Shown piece by piece: positions 1 to 11,998 of a stretch of DNA of 64,000 bases; position 1 is the stretch's first letter, and every line of letters starts with the position of its first letter. The translations under genes were made by a program, and so were the position numbers. The stretch lies in contig NZ_JAMTCN010000010.1 in NCBI RefSeq assembly GCF_024171865.1, positions 81,639-145,638 of the forward strand, in the 5' to 3' direction. Under the pieces are notes generated by a model that saw only the letters and a list, made by a program, of their open reading frames with translations, had not been told where the DNA came from and made no database searches. Source of the DNA: Prauserella aidingensis. Its GTDB lineage: Bacteria; Actinomycetota; Actinomycetes; Mycobacteriales; Pseudonocardiaceae.

Positions 1-944
1 AATCGCGCAACCCGAGGCCGGGACCGTTCGACCTCGCGGGCGCCGCCCTGTCGCTGACGGCCGCGCTGGCCGCGGTGTACACGCTCAAACGCGTCGCCGA
101 CGACGGCGCCGACCTCGTGGCCGCCGCGGCAGCCCTGTTGGCCCTCGCGGCCGGCGCGGGCTTCGCGGTGCACTCCCGGCGTGCCGCCGACCCGTTGTTC
201 GACGTCGGACTGCTGCGCAGGATCCCGTTCGCGACGGCGATCGGTGCGAACACCGTCGTCGCGGTGGCGACCACCGGCCTCGGCGCGCTGGCGTTCACGT
301 TCCTGCAGCTGGTGCACGGACTGTCGGCGTTGGAGTCGGCGCTGTGGGCACTGCCCACCTTCGCGGGCGCGATCGCGGGCTCGGCGGCGTGTGCCGCGCT
401 CGCGGGCCGCGCGCGTCCACCGGTGCTCCTCGCGGCCGGGCTCACGATCGCGGCCGCCGGACTCGGCGTCGTCGCCTTCGGCGGCCCCGACGATTCCCTG
501 GCGGTGTTCCTCGCCGGCTACACCGTGCTGACGACGGGTGTGGGCATGACGGCCACCGCGGCGAACTCGCTCGTGCTGACGACCGCTCCCCCGCAGCGCG
601 CGGGGGCGGCCTCCGCGCTCTCCGAGACGAGCACGGAGTTCGGCGGCGCACTGGGGATCGCGACGTTCGGCACCGTCGCGAGCGCGGTCTACACGTCCGG
701 GATCGCCGACGTGGCGACCGGCAGGATTCCCGCCCACGCCGCCGACACGGTCGCCGCCACGCTCACCGCCGCAGGAGCGCTCGACGAACCACGGCGCACC
801 GTCGTACGCGAGGAAGCGCTGGCCGCCTACACCGACGGGCTCACGGCCGCCGCGACCACGGGACTGCTCGTCACGGCGCTCGCCGCCGTGGGTGCGCTCA
901 CCGTCGGCCTGCGACAGCGACAACCCGCCGACGTCACGCGCTGA
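1..944 (+). CDS. MFS drug exporter, 14-TM DHA2 type, C-terminal part
   Basis: The reading frame is open from the first bases of the window, so the gene starts upstream and only about 314 C-terminal residues are seen. They form repeated hydrophobic segments rich in Ala, Gly, Leu and Val, separated by short charged loops. The stretch with AAPPQRAG-like spacing (TTAPPQRAGAASALSETS) is the conserved loop before the last helices of EmrB/QacA-type proton-driven multidrug exporters of the cytoplasmic membrane. The substrate cannot be inferred. The next gene, katG, is convergent, with a short degenerate tandem repeat between the two. The family call is fairly safe; the complete architecture cannot be checked because the N-terminal half is missing. 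Confidence 0.85.
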   Translation, partial: SRNPRPGPFDLAGAALSLTAALAAVYTLKRVADDGADLVAAAAALLALAAGAGFAVHSRRAADPLFDVGLLRRIPFATAIGANTVVAVATTGLGALAFTFLQLVHGLSALESALWALPTFAGAIAGSAACAALAGRARPPVLLAAGLTIAAAGLGVVAFGGPDDSLAVFLAGYTVLTTGVGMTATAANSLVLTTAPPQRAGAASALSETSTEFGGALGIATFGTVASAVYTSGIADVATGRIPAHAADTVAATLTAAGALDEPRRTVVREEALAAYTDGLTAAATTGLLVTALAAVGALTVGLRQRQPADVTR

Positions 945-946
945 CG

Positions 947-1016
947 CCCGCGACGCGGAACGCCCCGCGACGCCGAAGTGGCCCGCGACGCGGAGTGGTC
1001 CGTGACGCCGAGCGGC
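947..1016. repeat. Degenerate 17-18 bp tandem repeat between convergent genes
   Basis: Four imperfect units beginning CCCGCGACGC or CCGTGACGCC follow one another at 17-18 bp spacing, directly after the MFS stop codon and before the katG stop. No convincing reading frame uses them. The unit differs from the 21-bp family seen elsewhere in the window but occupies the same kind of place, behind a gene. Confidence 0.5.
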
Positions 1017-1069
1017 CCGCCGCCGGGAATCCCCGGGCGACGGGCCGCTCGCTGTGTCTCAGGCCGGGA

Positions 1070-3304
<2,235 letters not shown>

Positions 3305-3733
3305 TCAGGAACTAACTGCGGAACACTCGGGGCACACGCCCCAGTAGATGATCTCGGCCTCGTCGATGCTGAAGCCGTGGTCGTCGGAGGCCTCCAGGCA
3401 CGGAGCCCCGCCGACGGCGCAGTCGACGTCGGCGATCCGGCCACAGGAGCGGCACACGACGTGGTGATGGTTGTCCCCGACCCGCGTCTCGTACCGCGCG
3501 ACGGAGCCCATGGGCTGAATACGCCGGACGAGTCCGGATGCCGTCAACGCGCGCAGCACGTCGTAGACAGCCTGATGGGAGACCTCACCGAGCTCCTCAC
3601 GCACGCGACCGATGATCGAGTCGGTGTCGGCGTGAGGATGTTCGTGCACCACGGACAGCACCGCCACCCGCGGACGGGTGACACGCAGGGAGACCCCGCG
3701 CAGCAGCTGTTCGAGATCCGTGGTCGTAGGCAC
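3305..3733 (-). CDS. furA: Fur-family regulator FurA
   Basis: This is a 142-residue Fur-type repressor that senses peroxide or iron and controls itself and the following katG. An N-terminal winged helix (about residues 10-75) precedes the His-rich metal segment NHHHVVCRSCG and a C-terminal CPEC. The two CxxC pairs are the structural zinc site of the family. A longer frame starting at TTG 3769 exists, but that codon lies inside the palindrome at 3756-3770, so I prefer the GTG at 3733, which leaves the palindrome in the promoter. katG follows after 30 bp. The distinction between iron and peroxide sensing rests on the katG linkage. Confidence 0.92.
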   Translation of the reverse strand: MPTTTDLEQLLRGVSLRVTRPRVAVLSVVHEHPHADTDSIIGRVREELGEVSHQAVYDVLRALTASGLVRRIQPMGSVARYETRVGDNHHHVVCRSCGRIADVDCAVGGAPCLEASDDHGFSIDEAEIIYWGVCPECSAVSS

Positions 3734-3755
3734 GGCCGCCAGTCTGCCCCAAAAT

Positions 3756-3770
3756 CTTGAATGAATCAAG
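3756..3770. promoter_or_regulatory. Candidate FurA operator
   Basis: CTTGA-ATGAA-TCAAG is an inverted repeat with perfect 5-bp arms, about 25 bp upstream of the preferred furA start. It is an A/T-rich patch in otherwise GC-rich DNA. Autoregulatory FurA sites in actinobacteria sit in this position; the assignment itself is inference. Confidence 0.5.
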
Positions 3771-4055
3771 AATTACGCACGGCCGGGTTACGGCGCACCC
3801 CCAGGGGCACCTTGGTGGCAGTCGACACAGCCACGTGTCAGCGTGCCGACGAGGCGCGGCGGCCGGACCGGTGGGCGGGAGCACCGAATCTCCCCCTCAC
3901 GTCGACGAGTTCCGCCGGCGCCCGAGCCGGTGCACAAGGGGAGAGTTCGTCGCACCCAGTGCAACCACAGTGCCCTTGGGGGCTCACGGGTTCGCCGCCC
4001 TTGGGGGCGTGATGCGCCGCACGTCATCGGGAGTTCCGGCGGCGGACACTCGAAG
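3771..4055. other. Intergenic region between furA and the iron-transport operon
   Basis: About 350 bp separate furA from the divergent lipoprotein gene. I see no gene with convincing codon bias; the open frames here are accidental. The stretch holds the element GCCCTTGGGGGC twice (3972-3983 and 3997-4008, 25 bp apart) and a related CCCCCAGGGG near 3799. Their role is unknown. The furA operator lies at one end and a candidate iron box at the other. Confidence 0.4.
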
Positions 4056-4074
4056 TTAGGGTAGGCACAGTTAA
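4056..4074 (+). promoter_or_regulatory. Candidate iron box (IdeR/DmdR-type operator)
   Basis: TTAGGGTAGGCACAGTTAA is a 19-bp element with TTA/TAA ends and a TAGG core, close to the actinobacterial iron-box pattern TTAGGTTAGGCTAACCTAA. It lies 45 bp upstream of the start of the siderophore-uptake operon. An iron-dependent DtxR-family repressor would shut the operon off when iron is sufficient. Similarity was judged by eye. Confidence 0.65.
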
Positions 4075-4118
4075 GCGCCCCGTATCCGTTTCGTCCCCGC
4101 CCCCGAAAGGCCGACGCC

Positions 4119-5144
4119 ATGAGCCGCGCCGCCCGCCTGGTCCGAAGTCTGTTCACCGTGCTCCTCGCCGGCGCGCTCGCGGTCCTCACCGGCTGCACCA
4201 CGACCGGCTCCGAGGGTGGTTCCGACAGCGGCGCACAGCAGCTGAACCCGCAAGCCGACGCGTCGCAGTTCCCGGTCACGATCCCCACGAAGTTCGGCGA
4301 CGTGACCGTCGAGGAGCCGCCGCAGCGCGTCGTGGCGCTCGGCTGGACCGACGCCGAGGTCGCGATGGCCCTCGGCGTGCAGCCGGTCGGCGTGGCCGAC
4401 TGGCTCGAGGTCGGCGGTGACGGCCTCGGCCCGTGGTCGACGCAGAAGTTCGACCGCCCACCGCAGAAACTCGGCACGCTCGAGGTCGACATGGAGAAGG
4501 TCGCCTCGCTCAACCCCGACCTCATCCTCGACACCCGGTCGAGCGGCGAGCGCGGACGGCACGACCGCCTCAGCGAGATCGGCGTGCCCGTCGTCAGCCT
4601 GCCCGAGGGCGCCGACGACTACCTCACGACGTGGCAGCAGCAGCTCGACATGATCGGCAAGGCTCTCGGCAGGCAGGACGAGGCCCGTCAGCTGCGGAAG
4701 GATCTCGACGCCAAGTTCGACCGGGTCGCGGGCGAGCACCCCGAGTTCAAGGGCAAGGAGATGGTGCTGGCCTCGCGCCTGCCCGACGCGTGGGGCGCAT
4801 ACCGCGACGGCGACGGCCGCGTCGAGTTCATGGAACGCCTCGGGTTCGTCAACTCGCCGCGTATCGAACGCCAGCCCAGCGGCCGAGGGTTCACCGTGCC
4901 CATCTCCGACGAACGCCTCGACCTGCTCGACGCCGACCTGACCGCGGTGTTCCTCATCGGCGCGAAGCCCGAGGACGTCACCGGCGACCCGCTGTACCAG
5001 GCGATCCCGTCGGTCGAGAAGGGCAACGACCTCGTGCTCAGCGACCAGGACATCTCGCTGGCGTTCTCCAGCAACTCGGTGGTCGGCCTGTCGTGGGCGC
5101 TCGACGAGGTCGTCCCGCTGCTGGCCGGCACCCTCGGCGACTGA
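4119..5144 (+). CDS. Ferric-siderophore ABC transporter, substrate-binding lipoprotein
   Basis: This 341-residue secreted lipoprotein captures ferric siderophores and delivers them to the permeases encoded next. The signal peptide has a basic start, a Leu/Ala core and a lipobox LTGC with the lipidated Cys26. The mature part follows the FecB/FhuD helical-backbone fold: the TFGDVTVEEPPQRVVALG-type opening, the block WTDAEVAMALGVQPVGVADW, and a C-terminal domain after a long linking helix. ATG 4119 has CGAAAGG eight bases upstream. It is the first gene of a four-gene operon and is separated by 15 bp from the permease gene. The iron box upstream predicts expression under iron starvation. The actual siderophore is not readable from sequence. 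Confidence 0.9.
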   Translation: MSRAARLVRSLFTVLLAGALAVLTGCTTTGSEGGSDSGAQQLNPQADASQFPVTIPTKFGDVTVEEPPQRVVALGWTDAEVAMALGVQPVGVADWLEVGGDGLGPWSTQKFDRPPQKLGTLEVDMEKVASLNPDLILDTRSSGERGRHDRLSEIGVPVVSLPEGADDYLTTWQQQLDMIGKALGRQDEARQLRKDLDAKFDRVAGEHPEFKGKEMVLASRLPDAWGAYRDGDGRVEFMERLGFVNSPRIERQPSGRGFTVPISDERLDLLDADLTAVFLIGAKPEDVTGDPLYQAIPSVEKGNDLVLSDQDISLAFSSNSVVGLSWALDEVVPLLAGTLGD

Positions 5145-5159
5145 CGCTCACCGGCGACC

Positions 5160-6143
5160 GTGCGGAGATTCCTGGGGATCGGCGGCCTCCTGGCGGCGGC
5201 GTGCGCGCTGAGCCTGGCGGTCGGCACCAAGAACATCCCGGTGACGACCGTGTTCGAGGCGCTCACGGCGTTCGATCCGGGCGACGTCGACCACCTCGTC
5301 GTCAGCGAACGCCGCGTGCCGCGGACCCTGGCGGGCCTGCTCGTCGGCGCCGCACTCGGACTGGCGGGCACGCTCATCCAGGGCGTGACGCGGAACCCGC
5401 TGGCCGATCCCGGCATCTTCGGCGTCAACGCGGGAGCCGCGCTGTTCGTGGTGCTGGGGATCGCGGTGTTCGGGGTGACGAGCCTGACCGGGTACGTGTG
5501 GTTCGGGTTCGCGGGTGCGGCGGCCGCCTCCGCGGTGGTGTACGCGATCGGTTCGCTCGGCCGCGGCGGAGCGGCCCCGCTGAAGCTCGCGCTCACCGGG
5601 GCGGCACTGACGGCTGCGCTGAGTTCGCTGCAGAGCGCCGTCCTGCTGACCGACCCGGCCACGCACGACCGGTTCCGGTTCTGGCAGGTCGGCAGCCTCG
5701 CCGGCCGCGACCCGGACGTCGTCGGCCAGGCGCTGCCGTTCCTCGTGGTCGGCGTCGCCGGTGCGCTGCTGCTCGGCAAGGTCCTCAACGGACTGTCGCT
5801 CGGTGACGACGTCGCGCGCTCCTTCGGGCAGAACACGACGACCGACCGCGTGTGGTGCGGCCTGGCCGTCGTCGTGCTCGCCGGCGCCTCGACCGCGCTG
5901 GCCGGTCCGATCACGTTCCTCGGGCTCGCGGTGCCGCACCTCGCACGCACGGTGGCGGGTCCCGACTACCGGCGCATCCTGCCGCTGTCGATGCTGATCG
6001 GACCGGTCCTGCTGGTCCTGGCCGACGTCCTCGGGCGGGTGGTCGCGCGGCCCGGCGAGGTACAGGCCGGTGTCGTGACGGCCCTGCTCGGCGCACCCGT
6101 CCTCGTGCTGCTCGTGCGACGGAGGAAACTGGCCCGATTATGA
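5160..6143 (+). CDS. Ferric-siderophore ABC transporter permease (FecCD family), first subunit
   Basis: This 327-residue inner-membrane protein of the BtuC/FecCD family has about nine or ten hydrophobic helices. The family hallmarks are RRVPRTLAGLLVGAALGLAG followed by QGVTRNPLADPGIFGVNAGA, and near the end GPITFLGLAVPHLARTVAGPDYR, the loop that couples to the ATPase. The GTG start at 5160 lies 15 bp after the lipoprotein gene. It should form a heterodimer with the next permease, whose start codon overlaps this stop as ATGA. Both subunits would make the channel for ferric siderophores. Confidence 0.92.
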   Translation: MRRFLGIGGLLAAACALSLAVGTKNIPVTTVFEALTAFDPGDVDHLVVSERRVPRTLAGLLVGAALGLAGTLIQGVTRNPLADPGIFGVNAGAALFVVLGIAVFGVTSLTGYVWFGFAGAAAASAVVYAIGSLGRGGAAPLKLALTGAALTAALSSLQSAVLLTDPATHDRFRFWQVGSLAGRDPDVVGQALPFLVVGVAGALLLGKVLNGLSLGDDVARSFGQNTTTDRVWCGLAVVVLAGASTALAGPITFLGLAVPHLARTVAGPDYRRILPLSMLIGPVLLVLADVLGRVVARPGEVQAGVVTALLGAPVLVLLVRRRKLARL

Positions 6144-7249
6144 ACCCGACGACCACCGAACCGGCTCCGGCGCCCGCGACGGCCCCGCGGCGCGGACGGG
6201 CGACGTCCGACGACGTGGCCCGCGTCTCGCGTGCCCGCGGCCGGGAACGCAGGCGGTCGGCCGCCGTCACGGCGGGGCTCGCGGTCGCCGTCACGGTGGT
6301 GCTGCTCGGCGCGCTCGCCGTCGGCGACTTCCGGATCGGCATTCCGGACCTGCTGGCCAGGCTCGCCGGGCAGCCCGTCGGCGCGCAGCAACCGCGGATC
6401 GACTACGTGCTGTTCGACCTGCGTCTCCCACGTGCGGTGACCGGCCTGCTCGTGGGTGTCGCGTTCGGACTCGCGGGGTCGGTGTTCCAGCGACTGCTGC
6501 GGAACCCGCTGGCCAGCCCGGACGTGCTCGGCATCTCGGCAGGCGCCGGCGCCGCGGCGGTGCTCGCCATCGTCGCGTTCGGCGCGAGCGGGTTCGCGGT
6601 CTCCGCGGGCGCGTTCACCGGTGCCGTCGCCGCGTCCGCGCTGATCTACGCACTCGCCTGGCAACGCGGCATCAGCGGCTACCGGCTCGTGCTGATCGGC
6701 ATCGGTGTCAACGCGGCACTGCTGGCGGCGGTCTCGTTCCTCATGACGCGCGCCGACATGACCGACGCGCAGCAGGCGCTGCTCTGGCGCACGGGCAGTC
6801 TGTACGACAGCTCGTGGGGCGAGGTCACGGCCCTGTCGAGCTGCCTGCTGGTGCTCGTACCCGCGGCCTTGCTGCTCGCACGGGCACTGCCGACATTGCA
6901 GCTCGGCGACGACTCGGCGCGCGGGCTCGGACTGCCGGTCGAACGCTCCCGGCTCGCGCTACTGCTCGTCGCGACCGGACTGATCGGCGTCGGCACCGCG
7001 GCGGCCGGACCGGTCGCGTTCGTGGCGTTCCTGTCGGGCCCGATCGCGTCCCGCATGCTCGGCGGCGCTCGCCCCGGCGTCGTGCCCGCCGCGCTCGTGG
7101 GTGCGCTCGTGACGCTCTGCTCGGATTTCGCGGCCCAGCACCTGTTCGGCGACCATCAGTTCCCCGTCGGCGTCGTGACCGGAGCCGTCGGCGCGCCGTA
7201 CCTGCTGTGGCTGCTCGCGAAAAGCAATCGCGCCGGACACGGCGGATGA
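6140..7249 (+). CDS. Ferric-siderophore ABC transporter permease (FecCD family), second subunit
   Basis: This 369-residue FecCD/BtuC-type permease overlaps the preceding one by ATGA, indicating translational coupling. It has a longer hydrophilic N-terminus (about 45 residues rich in Pro, Ala and Arg) before the first helix. The block LPRAVTGLLVGVAFGLAGS with FQRLLRNPLASPDVLGISAGAG is diagnostic, and the ATPase-contact loop GPVAFVAFLSGPIASRMLGG lies near the C-terminus. An open frame extends far upstream of the ATG in the same phase, but it overlaps the first permease and has no coding character. Confidence 0.92.
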   Translation: MNPTTTEPAPAPATAPRRGRATSDDVARVSRARGRERRRSAAVTAGLAVAVTVVLLGALAVGDFRIGIPDLLARLAGQPVGAQQPRIDYVLFDLRLPRAVTGLLVGVAFGLAGSVFQRLLRNPLASPDVLGISAGAGAAAVLAIVAFGASGFAVSAGAFTGAVAASALIYALAWQRGISGYRLVLIGIGVNAALLAAVSFLMTRADMTDAQQALLWRTGSLYDSSWGEVTALSSCLLVLVPAALLLARALPTLQLGDDSARGLGLPVERSRLALLLVATGLIGVGTAAAGPVAFVAFLSGPIASRMLGGARPGVVPAALVGALVTLCSDFAAQHLFGDHQFPVGVVTGAVGAPYLLWLLAKSNRAGHGG

Positions 7250-7260
7250 GGAGGACAACC

Positions 7261-8889
<1,629 letters not shown>

Positions 8890-8897
8890 CGACCCCC

Positions 8898-9014
8898 GTG
8901 TTGCGGCTTCCGGGGCTCGTGTTGCGGATCCGCGGGGCCGTGTTGCGGATTCCGGAGGCCGTGTTGCGGATTCCGGGGACCGTGGTGCGGATCCGGGGAG
9001 CCGTGTTGCGGCCG
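8898..9014. repeat. 21-bp tandem repeat array, about 5.5 copies
   Basis: Units of exactly 21 bp with the consensus GTGTTGCGGATTCCGGGG plus three bases start at 8898, 8919, 8940, 8961, 8982 and 9003; the last is truncated. The array fills the gap between two convergent genes. The same unit recurs at 14970-15116 and, on the opposite strand, at about 18790-18912. Confidence 0.85.
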
Positions 9015-9018
9015 TCGG

Positions 9019-9738
9019 TCAGCGGCGTGGTTCCCAGCGGAAGAATTTCGCCGCGAGGTTGGCCGCGACGAACACCCAGGCGAACGTCGGGGCGAGCAGG
9101 ATCAGCGATTCCGACAGCGCGACCCCGCCGTCCCAGGCGTTCAGCACCAGTTCGGTCGCCGCGCCACCGGGGACCAGTCGTTTGACCAGCTGCAGGTCCT
9201 CCGCGCCGGTGAGCCCGATCCAGCTCGCCACGGCGATCATGCCGAGGGCGATCGGCAGGGTCGTGACCTGTGCGTGTTCGGGCGAGTTCGTCACCCCCGC
9301 CGTCGCCAGGGCGAATCCCACCAGCATCGCGATCGTCGCGACGACCGCCACGGCGAGCAGGACGGGATCCGCCGGTGCTCCGGCCACGACGCCGAAGACG
9401 ATGAGGATGCCCGTCACCTGCACGGTCGCGAGCACGGTCACCGGCAGCAACAGCCCGCCGAGGATTCCGCTGTCCCCGATCGCCGTCGACCGGAGCCGCT
9501 TGAGGAACAGGTTCTGCCTGCGGGAGGCGAGCGTCGTCACCGCACTGGTGTACAGACCGAACGCACCGACCGTGAACACCACGATCGCGGCGATGTAGCC
9601 GAGGCTGCCGGCGTCGGCGAACACCTCGTGCCGGTGGACGAAGAAGGCGCTGACGGCGATCGGCATGATGAAGCTGGTCAGCAGCACGAGCCGATTACGG
9701 AACAGCTGGACGAGTTCGCCGTAGGCGATGGCGAGCAT
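9019..9738 (-). CDS. ABC-2 type transporter permease
   Basis: This 239-residue membrane protein begins with a cytoplasmic amphipathic segment (AYGELVQLFRNRLVLLTSFIMP), as is typical of ABC-2 exporters, followed by about six hydrophobic helices. The motif LASRRQNLFLKRLRSTAIGDSG resembles the coupling helix of daunorubicin/NatB-type permeases. It is the partner of the ATPase encoded immediately upstream on the same strand, 48 bp away. AGGGAG lies nine bases before the ATG. Together they probably export a drug, lipid or ion; the divergent two-component system suggests induction by an envelope or membrane signal. Confidence 0.85.
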   Translation of the reverse strand: MLAIAYGELVQLFRNRLVLLTSFIMPIAVSAFFVHRHEVFADAGSLGYIAAIVVFTVGAFGLYTSAVTTLASRRQNLFLKRLRSTAIGDSGILGGLLLPVTVLATVQVTGILIVFGVVAGAPADPVLLAVAVVATIAMLVGFALATAGVTNSPEHAQVTTLPIALGMIAVASWIGLTGAEDLQLVKRLVPGGAATELVLNAWDGGVALSESLILLAPTFAWVFVAANLAAKFFRWEPRR

Positions 9739-9786
9739 GGAGGTACTCCCTGGTGAGAAGGTCGCGGAGCCGGACGGACAGTCGGC

Positions 9787-10686
9787 TCAGTTGATGGCGC
9801 GGAAGACGTCGTCGAGGCGGGTCGGGCCCGCTTCGAGTCCGATGAGGTCGACGCCGTGGTCCTCGGCCCAGCCGAGGAGCGTGTGCAGGTCCTTCTGAAC
9901 ACGGTGTGTCTCGACGCGGAACGTCCCGTCGGCCTGGCGCTCGACGTGCAACGGCAGCGCAGGCACACCGGCCGACGGCGGAGCGGGCAGCCCGAACGTG
10001 ATCACGCCCGGCAACGCGCCCGTCAGCTCGGCGACCGTGCCTTCCCTGTGGAACACGCCCTGGTGCATCAGCCCGATCCGATCGGCCCGCTGTTGGGCCT
10101 CCTCGAGGTAGTGCGTGGTGAGTACGACCGTGGTGCCGCTCTCGCGCAGCCGGTCGACGGCGTCCCAGAGTTCGTCGCGGGACTGGATGTCCAGGCCGGT
10201 CGTCGGCTCGTCGAGCACGATCAGCTCGGGTGTGCCGTACACGGCGGTGGCGAAGTCGAGCCTGCGCTTCTCGCCACCGGAAAGCTGGGAGACCTTGGTA
10301 CGCGCCTTCCGGGTGAGGCCGACGAGGTCGACGACGCGGTCGACGTCGTCGTCGCGTCGGGTCAACGTCCCGATGATCCGGACCGACTCCGCAACCGTGA
10401 GGTCCGGGGAGAACCCGCTCTCCTGCAGCATGATCCCCATGCGCGGCCGCACGGTGTTCCTGTCCCAGGGGCTGTGGCCGAACACGCGGACCGTGCCGGA
10501 GGCGGGTCTCCTGTGGCCCTCGATGACCTCCAGCGTCGAGGTCTTGCCCGCGCCGTTGGTGCCGAGCAGGGCGTAGAACTCGCCGCGCCGCACGTGGAAG
10601 GTGAGGTCCTTGACCGCGTGGAACTCGCCGTAGACGAGGTCGAGCCCCTCCACGTCGATCACCGGTGTGTCGTCTGTGGTGTGCAT
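9787..10686 (-). CDS. ABC transporter ATP-binding protein (exporter type)
   Basis: This 299-residue ATPase has Walker A GTNGAGKTST (Asn replaces the more usual Pro), signature LSGGEKRR, Walker B LIVLDEPTTGLD and the switch His in TTHYLEEAQ. This is the CcmA/DrrA-like set of motifs of exporter ATPases. The C-terminal 70 residues form a substrate- or partner-specific extension. I take the ATG at 10686; the frame reaches upstream to 10737 but the extra 17 residues look like untranslated leader. It sits first in a two-gene operon with the permease and is divergent from the histidine kinase gene, sharing a 163-bp promoter region with two inverted repeats. Confidence 0.9.
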   Translation of the reverse strand: MHTTDDTPVIDVEGLDLVYGEFHAVKDLTFHVRRGEFYALLGTNGAGKTSTLEVIEGHRRPASGTVRVFGHSPWDRNTVRPRMGIMLQESGFSPDLTVAESVRIIGTLTRRDDDVDRVVDLVGLTRKARTKVSQLSGGEKRRLDFATAVYGTPELIVLDEPTTGLDIQSRDELWDAVDRLRESGTTVVLTTHYLEEAQQRADRIGLMHQGVFHREGTVAELTGALPGVITFGLPAPPSAGVPALPLHVERQADGTFRVETHRVQKDLHTLLGWAEDHGVDLIGLEAGPTRLDDVFRAIN

Positions 10687-10732
10687 GGCGTCGATTCCAC
10701 GCGCTCGGGCGCTCCGCGGGCAGTGCCGCGAC

Positions 10733-10783
10733 GTCACGACCTGCCCGTGACATTCCCGGTGGGCACCCGTGACGTGGCGTCAC
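10733..10783. promoter_or_regulatory. Two inverted repeats in the divergent ABC/two-component promoter
   Basis: GTCACG (10733-10738) pairs with CGTGAC (10746-10751) across 7 bp, and GTGACG (10769-10774) pairs with CGTCAC (10778-10783) across 3 bp. Both repeats carry the same GTCACG core and lie between divergent start codons. They are candidate binding sites for the NarL-type response regulator encoded downstream. Confidence 0.45.
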
Positions 10784-10849
10784 TGGCGGCCGCTTGCCCG
10801 GCACGGAATGCTGGGAGCGGACCTGCCCACTCCCGGCCGACGAGGACCA

Positions 10850-11998
10850 GTGACGACCACCGGCGATCAGACCGACGCCCAGACCCGGTTGCGCAAGCTC
10901 AACCTCACCGTGTTGCTGCCGCCGGTCCTGGGTGTCGGCATCCTGCTTCTCATCGTCGACACGGACACGTGGCTCGACCGGACCGTGCTCGCCGTCGGTG
11001 TCGCGGCGGCGGCGTACGCGTTCGTGCACTGGGCCCACGGCGGCATCCTGCGGGTCGCCGTGCCGTGCCTCGGGCTGACAGCGGGCGTGTGGCTCTACGG
11101 TGCGCTGGCGTCCGACATGCGCACGGCGTTCTTCCCCCTCCTCGTCGTGGGGCCGTTCGTCGTGTCGCGGCTGCCGCGTCGGCGTATCGCCGCGACGGTG
11201 GCTCTCACCGTCGGCGGTGCGGCGATCGGGGCCCTGCGCCTGCTCGTGACCACCGACGACGTACCGGGGACCCTCCTGACCGACGTCGCCCTGCCCGGTG
11301 GCCTGCTGCTGCTGGCTTCCCTGGCCGAGTTTCCCAACAAGCGCTTCTACGACGTCGTGACGGACCTCGAGCGGGCGCGGTACCGCGAGGCGGAACTGGC
11401 CGTCGCCGGGGAACGCATGCGGTTCGCCAGCGATCTGCACGACATCCAGGGCCACACCCTGCACGTCGTCAAACTCAAGGCCGCACTCGCGCGCAGGCTC
11501 GTCGCCACGGACCCCGCCCGTGCCGAGAACGAGCTCCAGGAGATCCACGACCTGGTGGGCGAGACGATCACCCGCACCAAGGAACTCGCCCACGCCCAGC
11601 GGCGACTCAACCTGACGGCCGAACTGGAGAACGCGAAGAACCTGTTCGAAGCGGCGGGGATCGGCGTCGACATCGACCGCAGCGAGGAACCGAACCCCGA
11701 CGTCAGCGAACTGCTCGGTCAGGTGCTGCGCGAGACCACGACGAACATCCTCCGGCACGCCCAGGCCGAACGAGTGCGCATCACTCTCTCACCCGCGGGA
11801 ATCACGATCGTCAACGACGGCGCTCCGGACACCCGGCCCGTCCTCAGTGGACTCGCGACGCTCACCGACCGCATCGCCGACGCGGGCGGCGCTCTGACGG
11901 TGCAGCAGCGGGACGGGCGGTTCGTCACCGCGGCCGAGTTCGGTGTCACCGCCACGCACGCGACGCGAACCGGCGCCGGCGAGGAGGAATCGGCGTGA
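10850..11998 (+). CDS. Two-component sensor histidine kinase, DesK/NarX type
   Basis: This 382-residue membrane sensor kinase has an N-terminal half of five or six hydrophobic segments (about residues 20-150) and no recognisable periplasmic domain, as in DesK-like membrane sensors. The HisKA_3 dimerisation helix carries the phosphoacceptor in RMRFASDLHDIQGH, and the ATPase domain has the N-box ETTTNILRHAQAERVRI and a shortened G-box around IVNDG and GLATLTDRI. I use the GTG at 10850 (GAGGA just upstream); an ATG at 10808 would add 14 residues. It overlaps the response regulator gene by GTGA and is divergent from the ABC exporter it probably controls. Confidence 0.88.
   Translation: MTTTGDQTDAQTRLRKLNLTVLLPPVLGVGILLLIVDTDTWLDRTVLAVGVAAAAYAFVHWAHGGILRVAVPCLGLTAGVWLYGALASDMRTAFFPLLVVGPFVVSRLPRRRIAATVALTVGGAAIGALRLLVTTDDVPGTLLTDVALPGGLLLLASLAEFPNKRFYDVVTDLERARYREAELAVAGERMRFASDLHDIQGHTLHVVKLKAALARRLVATDPARAENELQEIHDLVGETITRTKELAHAQRRLNLTAELENAKNLFEAAGIGVDIDRSEEPNPDVSELLGQVLRETTTNILRHAQAERVRITLSPAGITIVNDGAPDTRPVLSGLATLTDRIADAGGALTVQQRDGRFVTAAEFGVTATHATRTGAGEEESA

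Noticed and set aside
3788..4534. 248-codon minus-strand frame upstream of the lipoprotein gene
   Set aside because: It covers the iron box and the lipoprotein signal peptide and has Ser/Pro/Arg shadow composition.
9695..11758. Long minus-strand frame across the ABC ATPase and kinase genes
   Set aside because: It crosses two well-supported genes in other frames and shows Arg/Pro/Gly composition without motifs.
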